Shown piece after piece: positions 35,650 to 43,133 of a stretch of 43,817 bases of DNA. The stretch is from Chloroflexota bacterium. Lineage in GTDB: Bacteria > Chloroflexota > Anaerolineae > Anaerolineales > UBA11858. Every line of letters starts with the position of its first letter. Positions within the stretch are counted from its first letter, which is position 1. A model generated the notes under the pieces. It worked only from the letters and a program-made list of their open reading frames with translations. It was not told where the DNA came from and ran no database searches. The stretch spans positions 1-43,817 of the forward strand of contig JAUWCZ010000006.1 of NCBI GenBank assembly GCA_030609055.1. Direction: 5' to 3'. A program made the translations under genes and the position numbers.

Positions 35650-36357
35650 TTACATTTGACGTATTACTAGAACAACACTTCCCTGGATCTCAATGTCAGA
35701 CGACGAGTCAACATAGATCGGGTCCATGGTTGGATTAGCAGGCTGTAAACGAACTCGGTTACCTTCGTGGTAAAAATGCTTCAGAGTAGTTTCGTTTTGA
35801 TCTTTTAACCGGACGGCAACCATCTCACCATTTTGTGCCTCCCGGACTGGTTTCATGATGATTACATCGCCATCGCTAACCATGGCGTCAATCATTGAAT
35901 CACCGTCTACTTCCAGTGCAAATAGATTATCTTTCTGGATATTAAACGGGATCAACGATTCAGGAATCTCAATCTTGGATTCTGCGTCGAATAGGTTGAA
36001 GTCTGTTTCAGGGATTGGAATCGGTTCGCTAGCAACAATTCGACCAACAATAGGAATTGAAAGTGCGTTCGAGATCTCATTCACAACCTGTTTGATATTC
36101 CCCAGAACCTGATCCACTTTTTCCTGGGCCGCATCTTTGATCTTTAAACTGCGGGAAATATTCTCACTGCGTTCAATGTATCCCATTTCTTCTAACTGCT
36201 CGAGGTAGTAATTCACCATCGATGTTGATGTAATATCCGTCCGGGCGCAGATTTCCCGGTAGGAAGGTGCATAACCGTGTTTTGCACGGTAATCCTGGAT
36301 GGCATCCAGGACCTGCTTATGGCGTTCTTTCAATTGTTTCCGGGCTTTCTGGGCCAT
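35650..36357 (-). CDS. lexA: LexA-type SOS repressor
   Basis: The ATG at 36357 (235 residues) has GGGAGG and AGAGG upstream. An ORF extension beyond it would run through the promoter. The N-terminal winged helix-turn-helix covers about residues 1-70 (GYAPSYREICARTDITSTSMVNYYLEQL). The C-terminal S24 peptidase domain has Ser154 (GDSM) and Lys193 (TTLKHF), the catalytic dyad. The predicted cleavage site reads VGRIVASEP, so the scissile bond is A109-S110 instead of Ala-Gly. The insertion between domains is longer than in E. coli. An SOS box sits in its own promoter, so it should be autoregulated. Confidence 0.94.
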   Translation of the reverse strand: MAQKARKQLKERHKQVLDAIQDYRAKHGYAPSYREICARTDITSTSMVNYYLEQLEEMGYIERSENISRSLKIKDAAQEKVDQVLGNIKQVVNEISNALSIPIVGRIVASEPIPIPETDFNLFDAESKIEIPESLIPFNIQKDNLFALEVDGDSMIDAMVSDGDVIIMKPVREAQNGEMVAVRLKDQNETTLKHFYHEGNRVRLQPANPTMDPIYVDSSSDIEIQGSVVLVIRQM

Positions 36358-36412
36358 CCTCTGAACCTCCCAGGAATAAGGGATAAAAAGTAGAATATTT
36401 GTGCTAGTCAGA

Positions 36413-36441
36413 ATTATACACGAACATACGTTCTGTGTCAA
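36413..36441 (-). promoter_or_regulatory. lexA promoter, full consensus
   Basis: On the minus strand TTGACA (36441-36436) and TATAAT (36418-36413) are exactly 17 bases apart. The spacer contains the SOS box. Confidence 0.85.
36421..36434. promoter_or_regulatory. SOS box (LexA operator), Gram-positive type
   Basis: CGAACATACGTTCT matches the Bacillus-type consensus CGAACRNRYGTTYC at all but the last base. It lies between -35 and -10 of lexA, where bound LexA would block polymerase. Confidence 0.85.
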
Positions 36442-36496
36442 GCCAAATATATCAATTTTCAAAATTCTTTTTTGGCATTATTTTTAGGGGGGAAAA

Positions 36497-36536
36497 ATTC
36501 AAACGAATTGAATCAAACCTTGATATAAGATATAAT
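36497..36536 (+). promoter_or_regulatory. promoter of the citrate-lyase-like operon, with an inverted repeat
   Basis: TTGAAT (36508-36513) and TATAAT (36531-36536) are 17 bases apart. ATTCAA (36497-36502) is an inverted copy of the -35 with a 5-base gap, so a regulator could bind across it. It points away from lexA. Confidence 0.6.
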
Positions 36537-36646
36537 TTTTTTCTACACAGCATTTGATATGCAGGTTCAAAAAATCCGTCTTTGGAAGGAAAGTTGTATT
36601 TTGAAACCATCAGATAGCAGTCCTAGTAGGTCACGAGGAGGGCAAT

Positions 36647-37873
36647 TTGGGTAAAAAGGGAACAGCTGGAAACCAGGGACCGCAGATTCGCTCAGATTGT
36701 TTTGCTGCCTTGGAACTCAAGTCCAAAGGGGGAGTAGAAATTATTCTCAACAGCAAGGTAAATGCTCTATATAATAAGTCGATCCGGGAATTAGCTCTCC
36801 AGATCCTGGATTTTTTCCAGGTAAAGAATGCCAAACTTGAACTTGTAGACCGGGGTGCATTGCCATTCGTCTTAGCCGCTCGTATCGAAGCTGCCGTAAA
36901 ACAATGCCTGGAATCCGAGGGAGAATATTGGTTGGAAATGATCCCGGAAAACCAATCTCTAACCACGAAGGATCGAACCCGTCGATCAAGATTATATTTA
37001 CCGGGAAATACACCAAAACTCATGCTGAACGCCGGTATTCACAAACCGGATGGTATTATCCTTGACCTGGAAGATTCCGTGGCACAGGATAAGAAAGTTG
37101 AAGCCCGGTTGGTAGTCCGCAATGCATTAAGGCAGGTGGATTTCTATGGGGCTGAAAGAATGGTTCGCATCAATCAGCTGCCTTTAGGATTGGAGGATTT
37201 AAGCTACATCGTACCTCACCATGTGAATCTGATCCTGATACCAAAATGTGAGTCAGCTGATCAAATTCAGACCGTTGACAAAAAGATCTCTGAAATCCTG
37301 GTCAAGGCAGAAATGGATCACACAATCTATTTAATGCCAATCCTTGAAAGTGCTCTCGGAATAATCAAGGCGTATGAAATCGCCTCCGCAACTGATAACG
37401 TAGCAGCCTTAGCAATCGGGTTAGAGGATTATACAGCTGATTTGGGAGCTCCGAGAACAAAAGAAGGGCGCGAATCCTTTTTTGCCCGTAATCAGGTAGT
37501 CAATGCCGCTCGAGCAACAGGGATACAAGCGATCGATTCTGTTTTTTCTGATGTTGCGGATATGGAAGCGTTAAGACAAGTGGTTCTAGAATCCAAATCC
37601 CTGGGATTTGACGGCATGGGGTGTATACATCCCCGGCAGATCAAAGTAATCCATGAAGCTTTCGCCCCGTCGGAGGAAGAAATTCATCAAGCAGAAAAGA
37701 TTGTCAGGGCATTTGATGAAGCGACATCACAGGGCTTAGGTGTAGTTTCCCTGGGATCAAAAATGATCGATCCGCCGGTAGTAAAAAGGGCTCAAAAAAC
37801 GATTGACCTGGCAGTGAAAAGTGGCATGCTGCCGGAGAATTGGAAAACTCTGAATGTTAAGCAAGGATCGTGA
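36647..37873 (+). CDS. fused citrate lyase acyl carrier protein-beta subunit (CitD-CitE)
   Basis: The start is TTG 36647, with GAGGAGGG just upstream. The 408 residues fuse two subunits that are normally separate. Residues about 11-92 match CitD (gamma, acyl carrier): NSKVNALYNKSIRELALQIL then VDRGALPFVLAARIEAA. Residues 110-405 match CitE (beta, lyase): TRRSRLYLPGN, ILDLEDSVAQDKK with DLEDS at 140-144, GLEDYTADLGAPRTKEG, and a C-terminal LGVVSLGSKMIDPPVV. CitE cleaves citryl-ACP to acetyl-ACP and oxaloacetate. The canonical prosthetic-group serine motif S-x-D reads R-S-D here (S16-D17). The substrate might be citrate or citramalate. Confidence 0.9.
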   Translation: MGKKGTAGNQGPQIRSDCFAALELKSKGGVEIILNSKVNALYNKSIRELALQILDFFQVKNAKLELVDRGALPFVLAARIEAAVKQCLESEGEYWLEMIPENQSLTTKDRTRRSRLYLPGNTPKLMLNAGIHKPDGIILDLEDSVAQDKKVEARLVVRNALRQVDFYGAERMVRINQLPLGLEDLSYIVPHHVNLILIPKCESADQIQTVDKKISEILVKAEMDHTIYLMPILESALGIIKAYEIASATDNVAALAIGLEDYTADLGAPRTKEGRESFFARNQVVNAARATGIQAIDSVFSDVADMEALRQVVLESKSLGFDGMGCIHPRQIKVIHEAFAPSEEEIHQAEKIVRAFDEATSQGLGVVSLGSKMIDPPVVKRAQKTIDLAVKSGMLPENWKTLNVKQGS

Positions 37874-37904
37874 TCCTCAGAAACACTAAATAGGAAAATT
37901 GTTT

Positions 37905-39461
37905 ATGGCGACTAAATATGTAAAGAACGCAGTAGGAAGGATGATTCCAGAAAAAATCAATGGAAAACCTGTTATCCCTTATCAAGGCGTTCATCAATAT
38001 AAAACTACTGGGCGAAGGTATGCACCTCCCCTGGCAACCTGTGCTGATTACCCTGAAGATGGGAATAAACTAGAAGATGATCTAAAGACAGCATTAAAGA
38101 AAGCTGGTTTAAAAAACGGGATGACAGTTTCTACTCACCATCATTTCCGAAATGGCGATCTGGTTGCCAATCAGGTATTTATGGCAGCCTCGGAGCTTGG
38201 TGTAAAGGACTTGGTCTGGTTTCCCTCGGCATCCTTTCCCTGCCATGAGCCTATAATCGAATATCTGGAAAATGGCACAATCCACCATATCGAAGGCAGC
38301 ATGAATGGTCCCCTGGGTCGATTTGCCTCTCTCGGAAACATGAAGGGGACAGGTGTTCTGCGCTCTCATGGTGGACGCTATCAAGCTGTCCAGGACGGTG
38401 AGGTAGTGATAGATATCGCTGTTATTGCAGCACCAACAGCAGATTCATTTGGAAACGGGAATGGATTAACCGGGGAGAGTGCCTGCGGCTTGCTGGGTTT
38501 CGCCCTGGCAGATTCCCAGTACGCCCATAAGGTTATCGTGGTGACTGACAACCTGATTCCTTTTCCCTGTATTCCCTGGCAGATTCAAGGGAATTATGTT
38601 GATTATGTTGTGGAAATGGAGCAGATTGGCATCCCAGAAAAAATCGTTTCTGGAACCACCCAGATAACCAAGAGTCCTGACCGGCTCTTTATCGCTGAGC
38701 TGACAGCAAAATTCTGTGATGAAGCGGGCATCATTCAGGATGGATTTTCTTTCCAGGCCGGCGCCGGTGGGACTTCTTTGGCGATTGGTAATTATTTGGG
38801 GGATATTATGCGGGAGAAGGGAATCAAAGCCCGTTTCGCCCGGGGAGGAAGCAATCAATACTTGGTAGATATGCTGGAGGAAGGGTTGATTGACTATATT
38901 CTGGATGGGCAAACATTTGATCTAGCTGGTGTGCGGTCCATGCGGGAAAATCCCCATCATGTGAATACAAGCCCTTTTACCAGTTATAACTATCATGGCA
39001 AGGGGAATTTTGCTCCCCTTGTGGATGTGGTTATTTTAGGTGCTACAGAAGTGGATATAAACTTTAATGCCAATGTGGTCACCCACTCCGATGGATATCT
39101 ATTACACGGTATCGGCGGCTGGCAAAACTGCCTCTTCAGCAAAAATGTTATCTTACCAATCCCACTCTTCAGGGACCGGATACCAATTATCAGAGACGAG
39201 GTAACCACGATTTGTGGACCAGGAGAATTAATTGATGTGATTGTCACAGAACGTGGGATTGCCATTAATCCCCGCCGTAAAGATCTGCTGGATGCAGTAA
39301 AAAACTCCCAGTTACCGATTCGTACCATAGATGAGTTAAAGGAAGAAGCCGAGAAAATATGCGGAAAACCTGAACCAGTTGAGTTTGGAGAGCGGGTGAT
39401 TGCGGCAATCAAATGGGTGGATGGAACAGTGATAGACGTTGTCAAGCAGGTCTTGGAATAA
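37905..39461 (+). CDS. citF: citrate lyase alpha subunit (CitF-like CoA/ACP transferase)
   Basis: CitF swaps acetyl-ACP for citryl-ACP in the first half of the lyase cycle. The ATG at 37905 has AGGAAA at 7 bases, giving 518 residues, the usual length. Family segments include KNAVGRMIPEKINGKPVIPYQG, GMTVSTHHHFRNGDLVAN, GSMNGPLGRFASLGNMKG, and LRSHGGRYQAV followed by ADSFGNGNG. It follows the CitD-CitE fusion by 31 bases, so one operon would provide all three activities. citC, citX and citG, needed to make the active holo-enzyme, are not in this window. Confidence 0.94.
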   Translation: MATKYVKNAVGRMIPEKINGKPVIPYQGVHQYKTTGRRYAPPLATCADYPEDGNKLEDDLKTALKKAGLKNGMTVSTHHHFRNGDLVANQVFMAASELGVKDLVWFPSASFPCHEPIIEYLENGTIHHIEGSMNGPLGRFASLGNMKGTGVLRSHGGRYQAVQDGEVVIDIAVIAAPTADSFGNGNGLTGESACGLLGFALADSQYAHKVIVVTDNLIPFPCIPWQIQGNYVDYVVEMEQIGIPEKIVSGTTQITKSPDRLFIAELTAKFCDEAGIIQDGFSFQAGAGGTSLAIGNYLGDIMREKGIKARFARGGSNQYLVDMLEEGLIDYILDGQTFDLAGVRSMRENPHHVNTSPFTSYNYHGKGNFAPLVDVVILGATEVDINFNANVVTHSDGYLLHGIGGWQNCLFSKNVILPIPLFRDRIPIIRDEVTTICGPGELIDVIVTERGIAINPRRKDLLDAVKNSQLPIRTIDELKEEAEKICGKPEPVEFGERVIAAIKWVDGTVIDVVKQVLE

Positions 39462-39485
39462 AATGATTAAGGTAAAAGGAACACT

Positions 39486-40031
39486 ATGAAAATTGAGAAA
39501 CTCTGGCCTGAATTGTCTTGGATCGAAGATGGGACCCTGCAGAAATCAACCACCAGAACCTGGGAATTAGCACTGGAAAGAAGTGTTTTAACCGGGGAGG
39601 ATTTATATCGGATCCCCTTTACATTACTCGCCGGGCCAGATTTAAAAGTAAGCTTTATGGATCATAAACGATGTGTGGTCCACGTGGCTCGAGAGAGCGC
39701 GCTAAAGATGAGAGATTTTTTTGGTGATGCTCTACCTATCAATCTGGATGTGGTTATTGCTGGTGCGATCCTGGCTGATGTGGGAAAGTTGTTAGAATAT
39801 GAGCTGGATGAAAATGGCAACTCATTCCAGGGCGCTTACGGAAAATATCTCCGCCACCCGTTCTCCGGGGTTTCCCTGGCTGAACAATGCGATGTTCCGG
39901 CCGAAGTATGCCACATCATTGCCGCCCATGCAGGGGAAGGGGAGATGATAAAACGATCTACAGAAGCGTATATTGTCCACCATGCGGATTTTATGACATT
40001 TCTACCCTTTAAAAGCCGCTTGGAGGTCTAA
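39486..40031 (+). CDS. HD-domain-like protein with altered HD motif
   Basis: The 181 residues resemble HD-superfamily hydrolases. H66 could be the first metal ligand. The usual H-D doublet is A97-D98 in [13 protein letters not shown], so the His is missing. H124, H148 and HHADF (H165, H166, D168) fit the later ligands. Phosphohydrolase activity is therefore uncertain, and the protein may be regulatory or have a different metal site. It sits between citF and the LeuC-like gene, spacing 24 and 61 bases, and is expected to be co-transcribed. Its role in the pathway is unknown. Confidence 0.75.
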   Translation: MKIEKLWPELSWIEDGTLQKSTTRTWELALERSVLTGEDLYRIPFTLLAGPDLKVSFMDHKRCVVHVARESALKMRDFFGDALPINLDVVIAGAILADVGKLLEYELDENGNSFQGAYGKYLRHPFSGVSLAEQCDVPAEVCHIIAAHAGEGEMIKRSTEAYIVHHADFMTFLPFKSRLEV

Positions 40032-40092
40032 CCCGGGTAACAATTCCTCTTGTTTATGTTTTTTCTCTCCTATCAGAAGAACAGGTAATCCA

Positions 40093-41346
40093 ATGCCCCA
40101 AACTTTTGCAGAAAAAATCCTGGCAAGGAAAGCTCAACTCCCGGAAACTGTGCCGGGTCAGATAGTTGAGATCACACCGGATGTGATCCTCTCCCATGAC
40201 AATACCGCACCGATATTCGGTCTGTTTCAACGTATGGGGGGTGTGAAGGTATTTAATCCAGAAATGCATGCGGTTATTCTGGACCATGCAACACCGGCCC
40301 CCAGCACCAAACATGCAGAAAACCACCGAGTGATCCGTGACTTTGTCAAAGAGCAGGGAATTAACAACTTTTTTGACATCGGGAAAGGAATCTGCCACCA
40401 GATCCTGGTAGAAGAAGGGCTTGCCCTGCCGGGGGAGATCATATTGGGTTCGGATTCCCATACTTCACACGCGGGTGTGATGGGAGCGTTTGCGGCAGGG
40501 ATTGGCCGAACAGAAATGGCGTCCATCTGGGCAATCGGTGAGATCTGGCTGCGGGTTCCGGAAAGTATGAAGATCACGGTTAAAAACTGTTTACCGGTTG
40601 GTGTGACGTCAAAAGACCTGGCATTATATATCATCGGGGATCGTAAATCAGACGGGGCTTTATATATGTCCGTGGAATGGCATGGCGAGGCTGTTGAGGC
40701 ATTGCCATTGAGTCAAAGGGCGACACTCACAAACTTAATGGCTGAAATGGGCGCTAAAAACAGTTATATACCTCCTGACCAGCGAACACTTGATTATTTA
40801 CAAGACCGCGCCCGACGGGAATTTACGCCTGTCTATCCTGATGAAGATGCTCATTATGCCCTTGAATTGGAATACGATGCGGGAACTATCGAACCGATGA
40901 TTGCCTGCCCGCACACAGTAGATAATGTCAAACCGCTTTCGGCAGTCAAGGGAATTTCCATTGACCAGGCATTCCTTGGCACCTGCACCAATGGACGACT
41001 TGATGATCTAGCTGCTGCCGCAGAGGTGCTGAAGGGACGGAAAATAGCTCCGGGCAGGAGAATGATCGTTATCCCAGCATCAGAAGCGGTTTATCTGGCG
41101 GCCCTTCAGGCTGGATATTTGGAAACGTTCCTGAAAGCCGGAGCAGTAGTTGAAAGTCCGGGATGCGGACCCTGTATGGGAAATCATATGGGTGTGCCGG
41201 CAGTGGGGGAGGTATCCATCAGCACAGCGAACAGGAATTTCAGGGGACGGATGGGAACCAAGGAAAGTGATGTGTACCTTGCCAGCCCCGCCGTAGTAGC
41301 TGCTTCGGCAGTCGCAGGAGAAATTCAACACCCGAGGGATTTATAG
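40093..41346 (+). CDS. aconitase-superfamily hydro-lyase, large subunit (LeuC-like)
   Basis: The 417 residues match the short two-subunit isopropylmalate/homoaconitate-type isomerase large subunit. The 4Fe-4S cysteines are C298 (FLGTCTNGR), C358 and C361 (CGPCMGN). Other family motifs are [33 protein letters not shown] and [13 protein letters not shown]. Such enzymes move a hydroxyl by dehydration and rehydration of 2- or 3-hydroxy acids: isopropylmalate, homocitrate, citrate or citramalate. Annotation as leuC would over-assign it, because the operon is not leucine-related. The partner subunit follows 34 bases downstream. Confidence 0.9.
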   Translation: MPQTFAEKILARKAQLPETVPGQIVEITPDVILSHDNTAPIFGLFQRMGGVKVFNPEMHAVILDHATPAPSTKHAENHRVIRDFVKEQGINNFFDIGKGICHQILVEEGLALPGEIILGSDSHTSHAGVMGAFAAGIGRTEMASIWAIGEIWLRVPESMKITVKNCLPVGVTSKDLALYIIGDRKSDGALYMSVEWHGEAVEALPLSQRATLTNLMAEMGAKNSYIPPDQRTLDYLQDRARREFTPVYPDEDAHYALELEYDAGTIEPMIACPHTVDNVKPLSAVKGISIDQAFLGTCTNGRLDDLAAAAEVLKGRKIAPGRRMIVIPASEAVYLAALQAGYLETFLKAGAVVESPGCGPCMGNHMGVPAVGEVSISTANRNFRGRMGTKESDVYLASPAVVAASAVAGEIQHPRDL

Positions 41347-41380
41347 GATTTATCAAACGACTATTATGCAGGAGTGAATA

Positions 41381-41881
41381 ATGGGAAAAATCCGGGGACG
41401 AGTCTGGAAATATGGGGATGATGTCAACACCGATGTGATCTTTCCAGGGAAATATACCTACACGGTCAGCGATCCGAGTGAAATGCCCCAACATGCCCTG
41501 GAGGATTTGGATCCTAAATTTGCTGGAGAAGTAAAACCCCAGGATGTGATTGTAGCTGGAAGCAACTGGGGCTGTGGTTCTTCCCGCGAACAGGCTGTAG
41601 TCTGTTTAAGCGAAGCAAAGGTGGGCGCCATTATTGCCAAATCCTTTGCCCGTATTTATTACCGCAACTGCTTAAACAACGCTCTGCCAGCGATTGTTTG
41701 CCCTGAAGCAGTGGATGTTATTCAGAACGGAGAGACGATCGAAATCAAGCTGGAGGAAGGGAAAATAATCTCTGCTGCGGGAGAGTTCAGTTTTCCGCCC
41801 CTTCCAGCAGCTGTGATGGAGATATTCAACGCCGGCGGATTAATTGAATATACTAAAAATCGGCTAAAAGTTGAGGATTAA
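41381..41881 (+). CDS. aconitase-superfamily hydro-lyase, small subunit (LeuD-like)
   Basis: The 166-residue swivel-domain partner of the preceding protein has [29 protein letters not shown] (active-site loop) and [17 protein letters not shown]. In Methanocaldococcus paralogues the loop right after PG(K/P)Y is reported to set substrate choice (YLRT versus YLVY). Here it reads YTYT at residues 25-28 and matches neither, so the substrate is open. AGGAG precedes the ATG. Confidence 0.9.
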   Translation: MGKIRGRVWKYGDDVNTDVIFPGKYTYTVSDPSEMPQHALEDLDPKFAGEVKPQDVIVAGSNWGCGSSREQAVVCLSEAKVGAIIAKSFARIYYRNCLNNALPAIVCPEAVDVIQNGETIEIKLEEGKIISAAGEFSFPPLPAAVMEIFNAGGLIEYTKNRLKVED

Positions 41882-41962
41882 AACCTAATATTCATAACTG
41901 AAATAAACTCCCTTGCATAATTCCCAATTCAAAAATCATTATCAATCAGGAGAAGACTTGAG

Positions 41963-43081
41963 ATGGCAAAATACAAAATTGCCTGGATGCCCGGAGATGG
42001 AATCGGTCAGGAGGTTATGGAAGCTGCCCGGATTGTTCTGGATAAACTGCAGCTTGATGCGGAGTACCTCCCAGCTGATATTGGGTGGGAATTTTGGCGA
42101 ACAGAAGGAGAAGCACTACCGCAACGGACGCTTGATCTGCTGAAAGAAGTCGATTGTGGTTTATTTGGTGCGATTACTTCCAAACCCAAACTAGAAGCAG
42201 AAAATGAGCTGATTCCGGAACTCCAGGGTACTGGCTTATCCTACCGTAGCCCTATTGTACGACTGCGGCAGAAGCTGCAGCTGTATTACAATCTGCGTCC
42301 CTGCAAGGCTTATCCGGGAAATCCGCTCAACTACCGGGATGATATCGATCTGGTGGTCTTCCGGGAGAATGCGGAGGGATTGTACAGCGGTGTGGAATTC
42401 CATCCTGTAGAGGATGATTTGAGGGAAATGATGAAAAAATATGCCCCGGCTTTGGGCAATTTTGATGATGTGGCGGGCGATACAATGGCGATGACTGTCA
42501 GGGTGGTTACTTTACGCGGTGCAGACCGGATTATCCGCCGGGCATTTGAGTACGCTAAAAAACACGGTTATCCAACTGTCACTTTGGTGGAAAAACCGAA
42601 TGTACTACGGGAAACCAGCGGCATGATGGTTCGGGTTGCCCGGGAAATCCAGCAGGAATTTCCCACTATTGAGCTCTGGGAAACCAATATCGATGCCCAG
42701 ATGATGTGGATGCTGAAAAATCCAGAAAACTACGGAGTGATGGTAACCGGTAATTTATTTGGTGATATTTTATCTGATCTGTCCGCGCAGTTGGTAGGCG
42801 GACTGGGTTTTGCCTCCAGCGGTAATATCGGTGATGACCTGGCAGTATTTGAACCCACTCATGGTTCCGCACCGAAGTATGCCGGAAAGTATATTGTTAA
42901 TCCCAATGCCATGCTGTTAACTACGAAAATGATGCTCGAATGGCTTGGGGAAACTGAAAAAGCAAGTGCCCTGGAGAGCGCCATCGCCACTGTCATTAAA
43001 GAGGGCAAAGTCAGAACCTATGATATGGGCGGAGAGAGTTCGACACTGGATGTTGCCAACGCTGTTGCAGATAGACTGTAA
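41963..43081 (+). CDS. isocitrate/isopropylmalate dehydrogenase family protein
   Basis: The 372 residues are a beta-decarboxylating 2-hydroxyacid dehydrogenase, giving a 2-oxoacid, CO2 and a reduced pyridine nucleotide. Motifs include MPGDGIGQEVM, the substrate-binding S96-PIVRLR-102 segment, RENAEGLYSGVEF, EKPNVLRETSG, GDILSDLSAQLVGGLG and HGSAPKYAGK. The substrate-binding segment is closer to homoisocitrate/isopropylmalate-type enzymes than to the S-x-N pattern of isocitrate dehydrogenase, where Asn is expected at I98. Isocitrate, homoisocitrate or 3-methylmalate are all possible. NAD versus NADP preference is not clear by eye. Confidence 0.92.
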   Translation: MAKYKIAWMPGDGIGQEVMEAARIVLDKLQLDAEYLPADIGWEFWRTEGEALPQRTLDLLKEVDCGLFGAITSKPKLEAENELIPELQGTGLSYRSPIVRLRQKLQLYYNLRPCKAYPGNPLNYRDDIDLVVFRENAEGLYSGVEFHPVEDDLREMMKKYAPALGNFDDVAGDTMAMTVRVVTLRGADRIIRRAFEYAKKHGYPTVTLVEKPNVLRETSGMMVRVAREIQQEFPTIELWETNIDAQMMWMLKNPENYGVMVTGNLFGDILSDLSAQLVGGLGFASSGNIGDDLAVFEPTHGSAPKYAGKYIVNPNAMLLTTKMMLEWLGETEKASALESAIATVIKEGKVRTYDMGGESSTLDVANAVADRL

Positions 43082-43133
43082 TAGCTAGGATGCTGTAGAT
43101 AAGTTAAGAACATAGTGCTGAAAGGAGAGGAGA

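Noticed and set aside
40093-43081. Leucine biosynthesis genes leuC, leuD and leuB
   Set aside because: Families match, but no leuA is nearby and the genes sit with citrate-lyase and PrpD genes. Specificity positions differ, so the leucine label is not supported.
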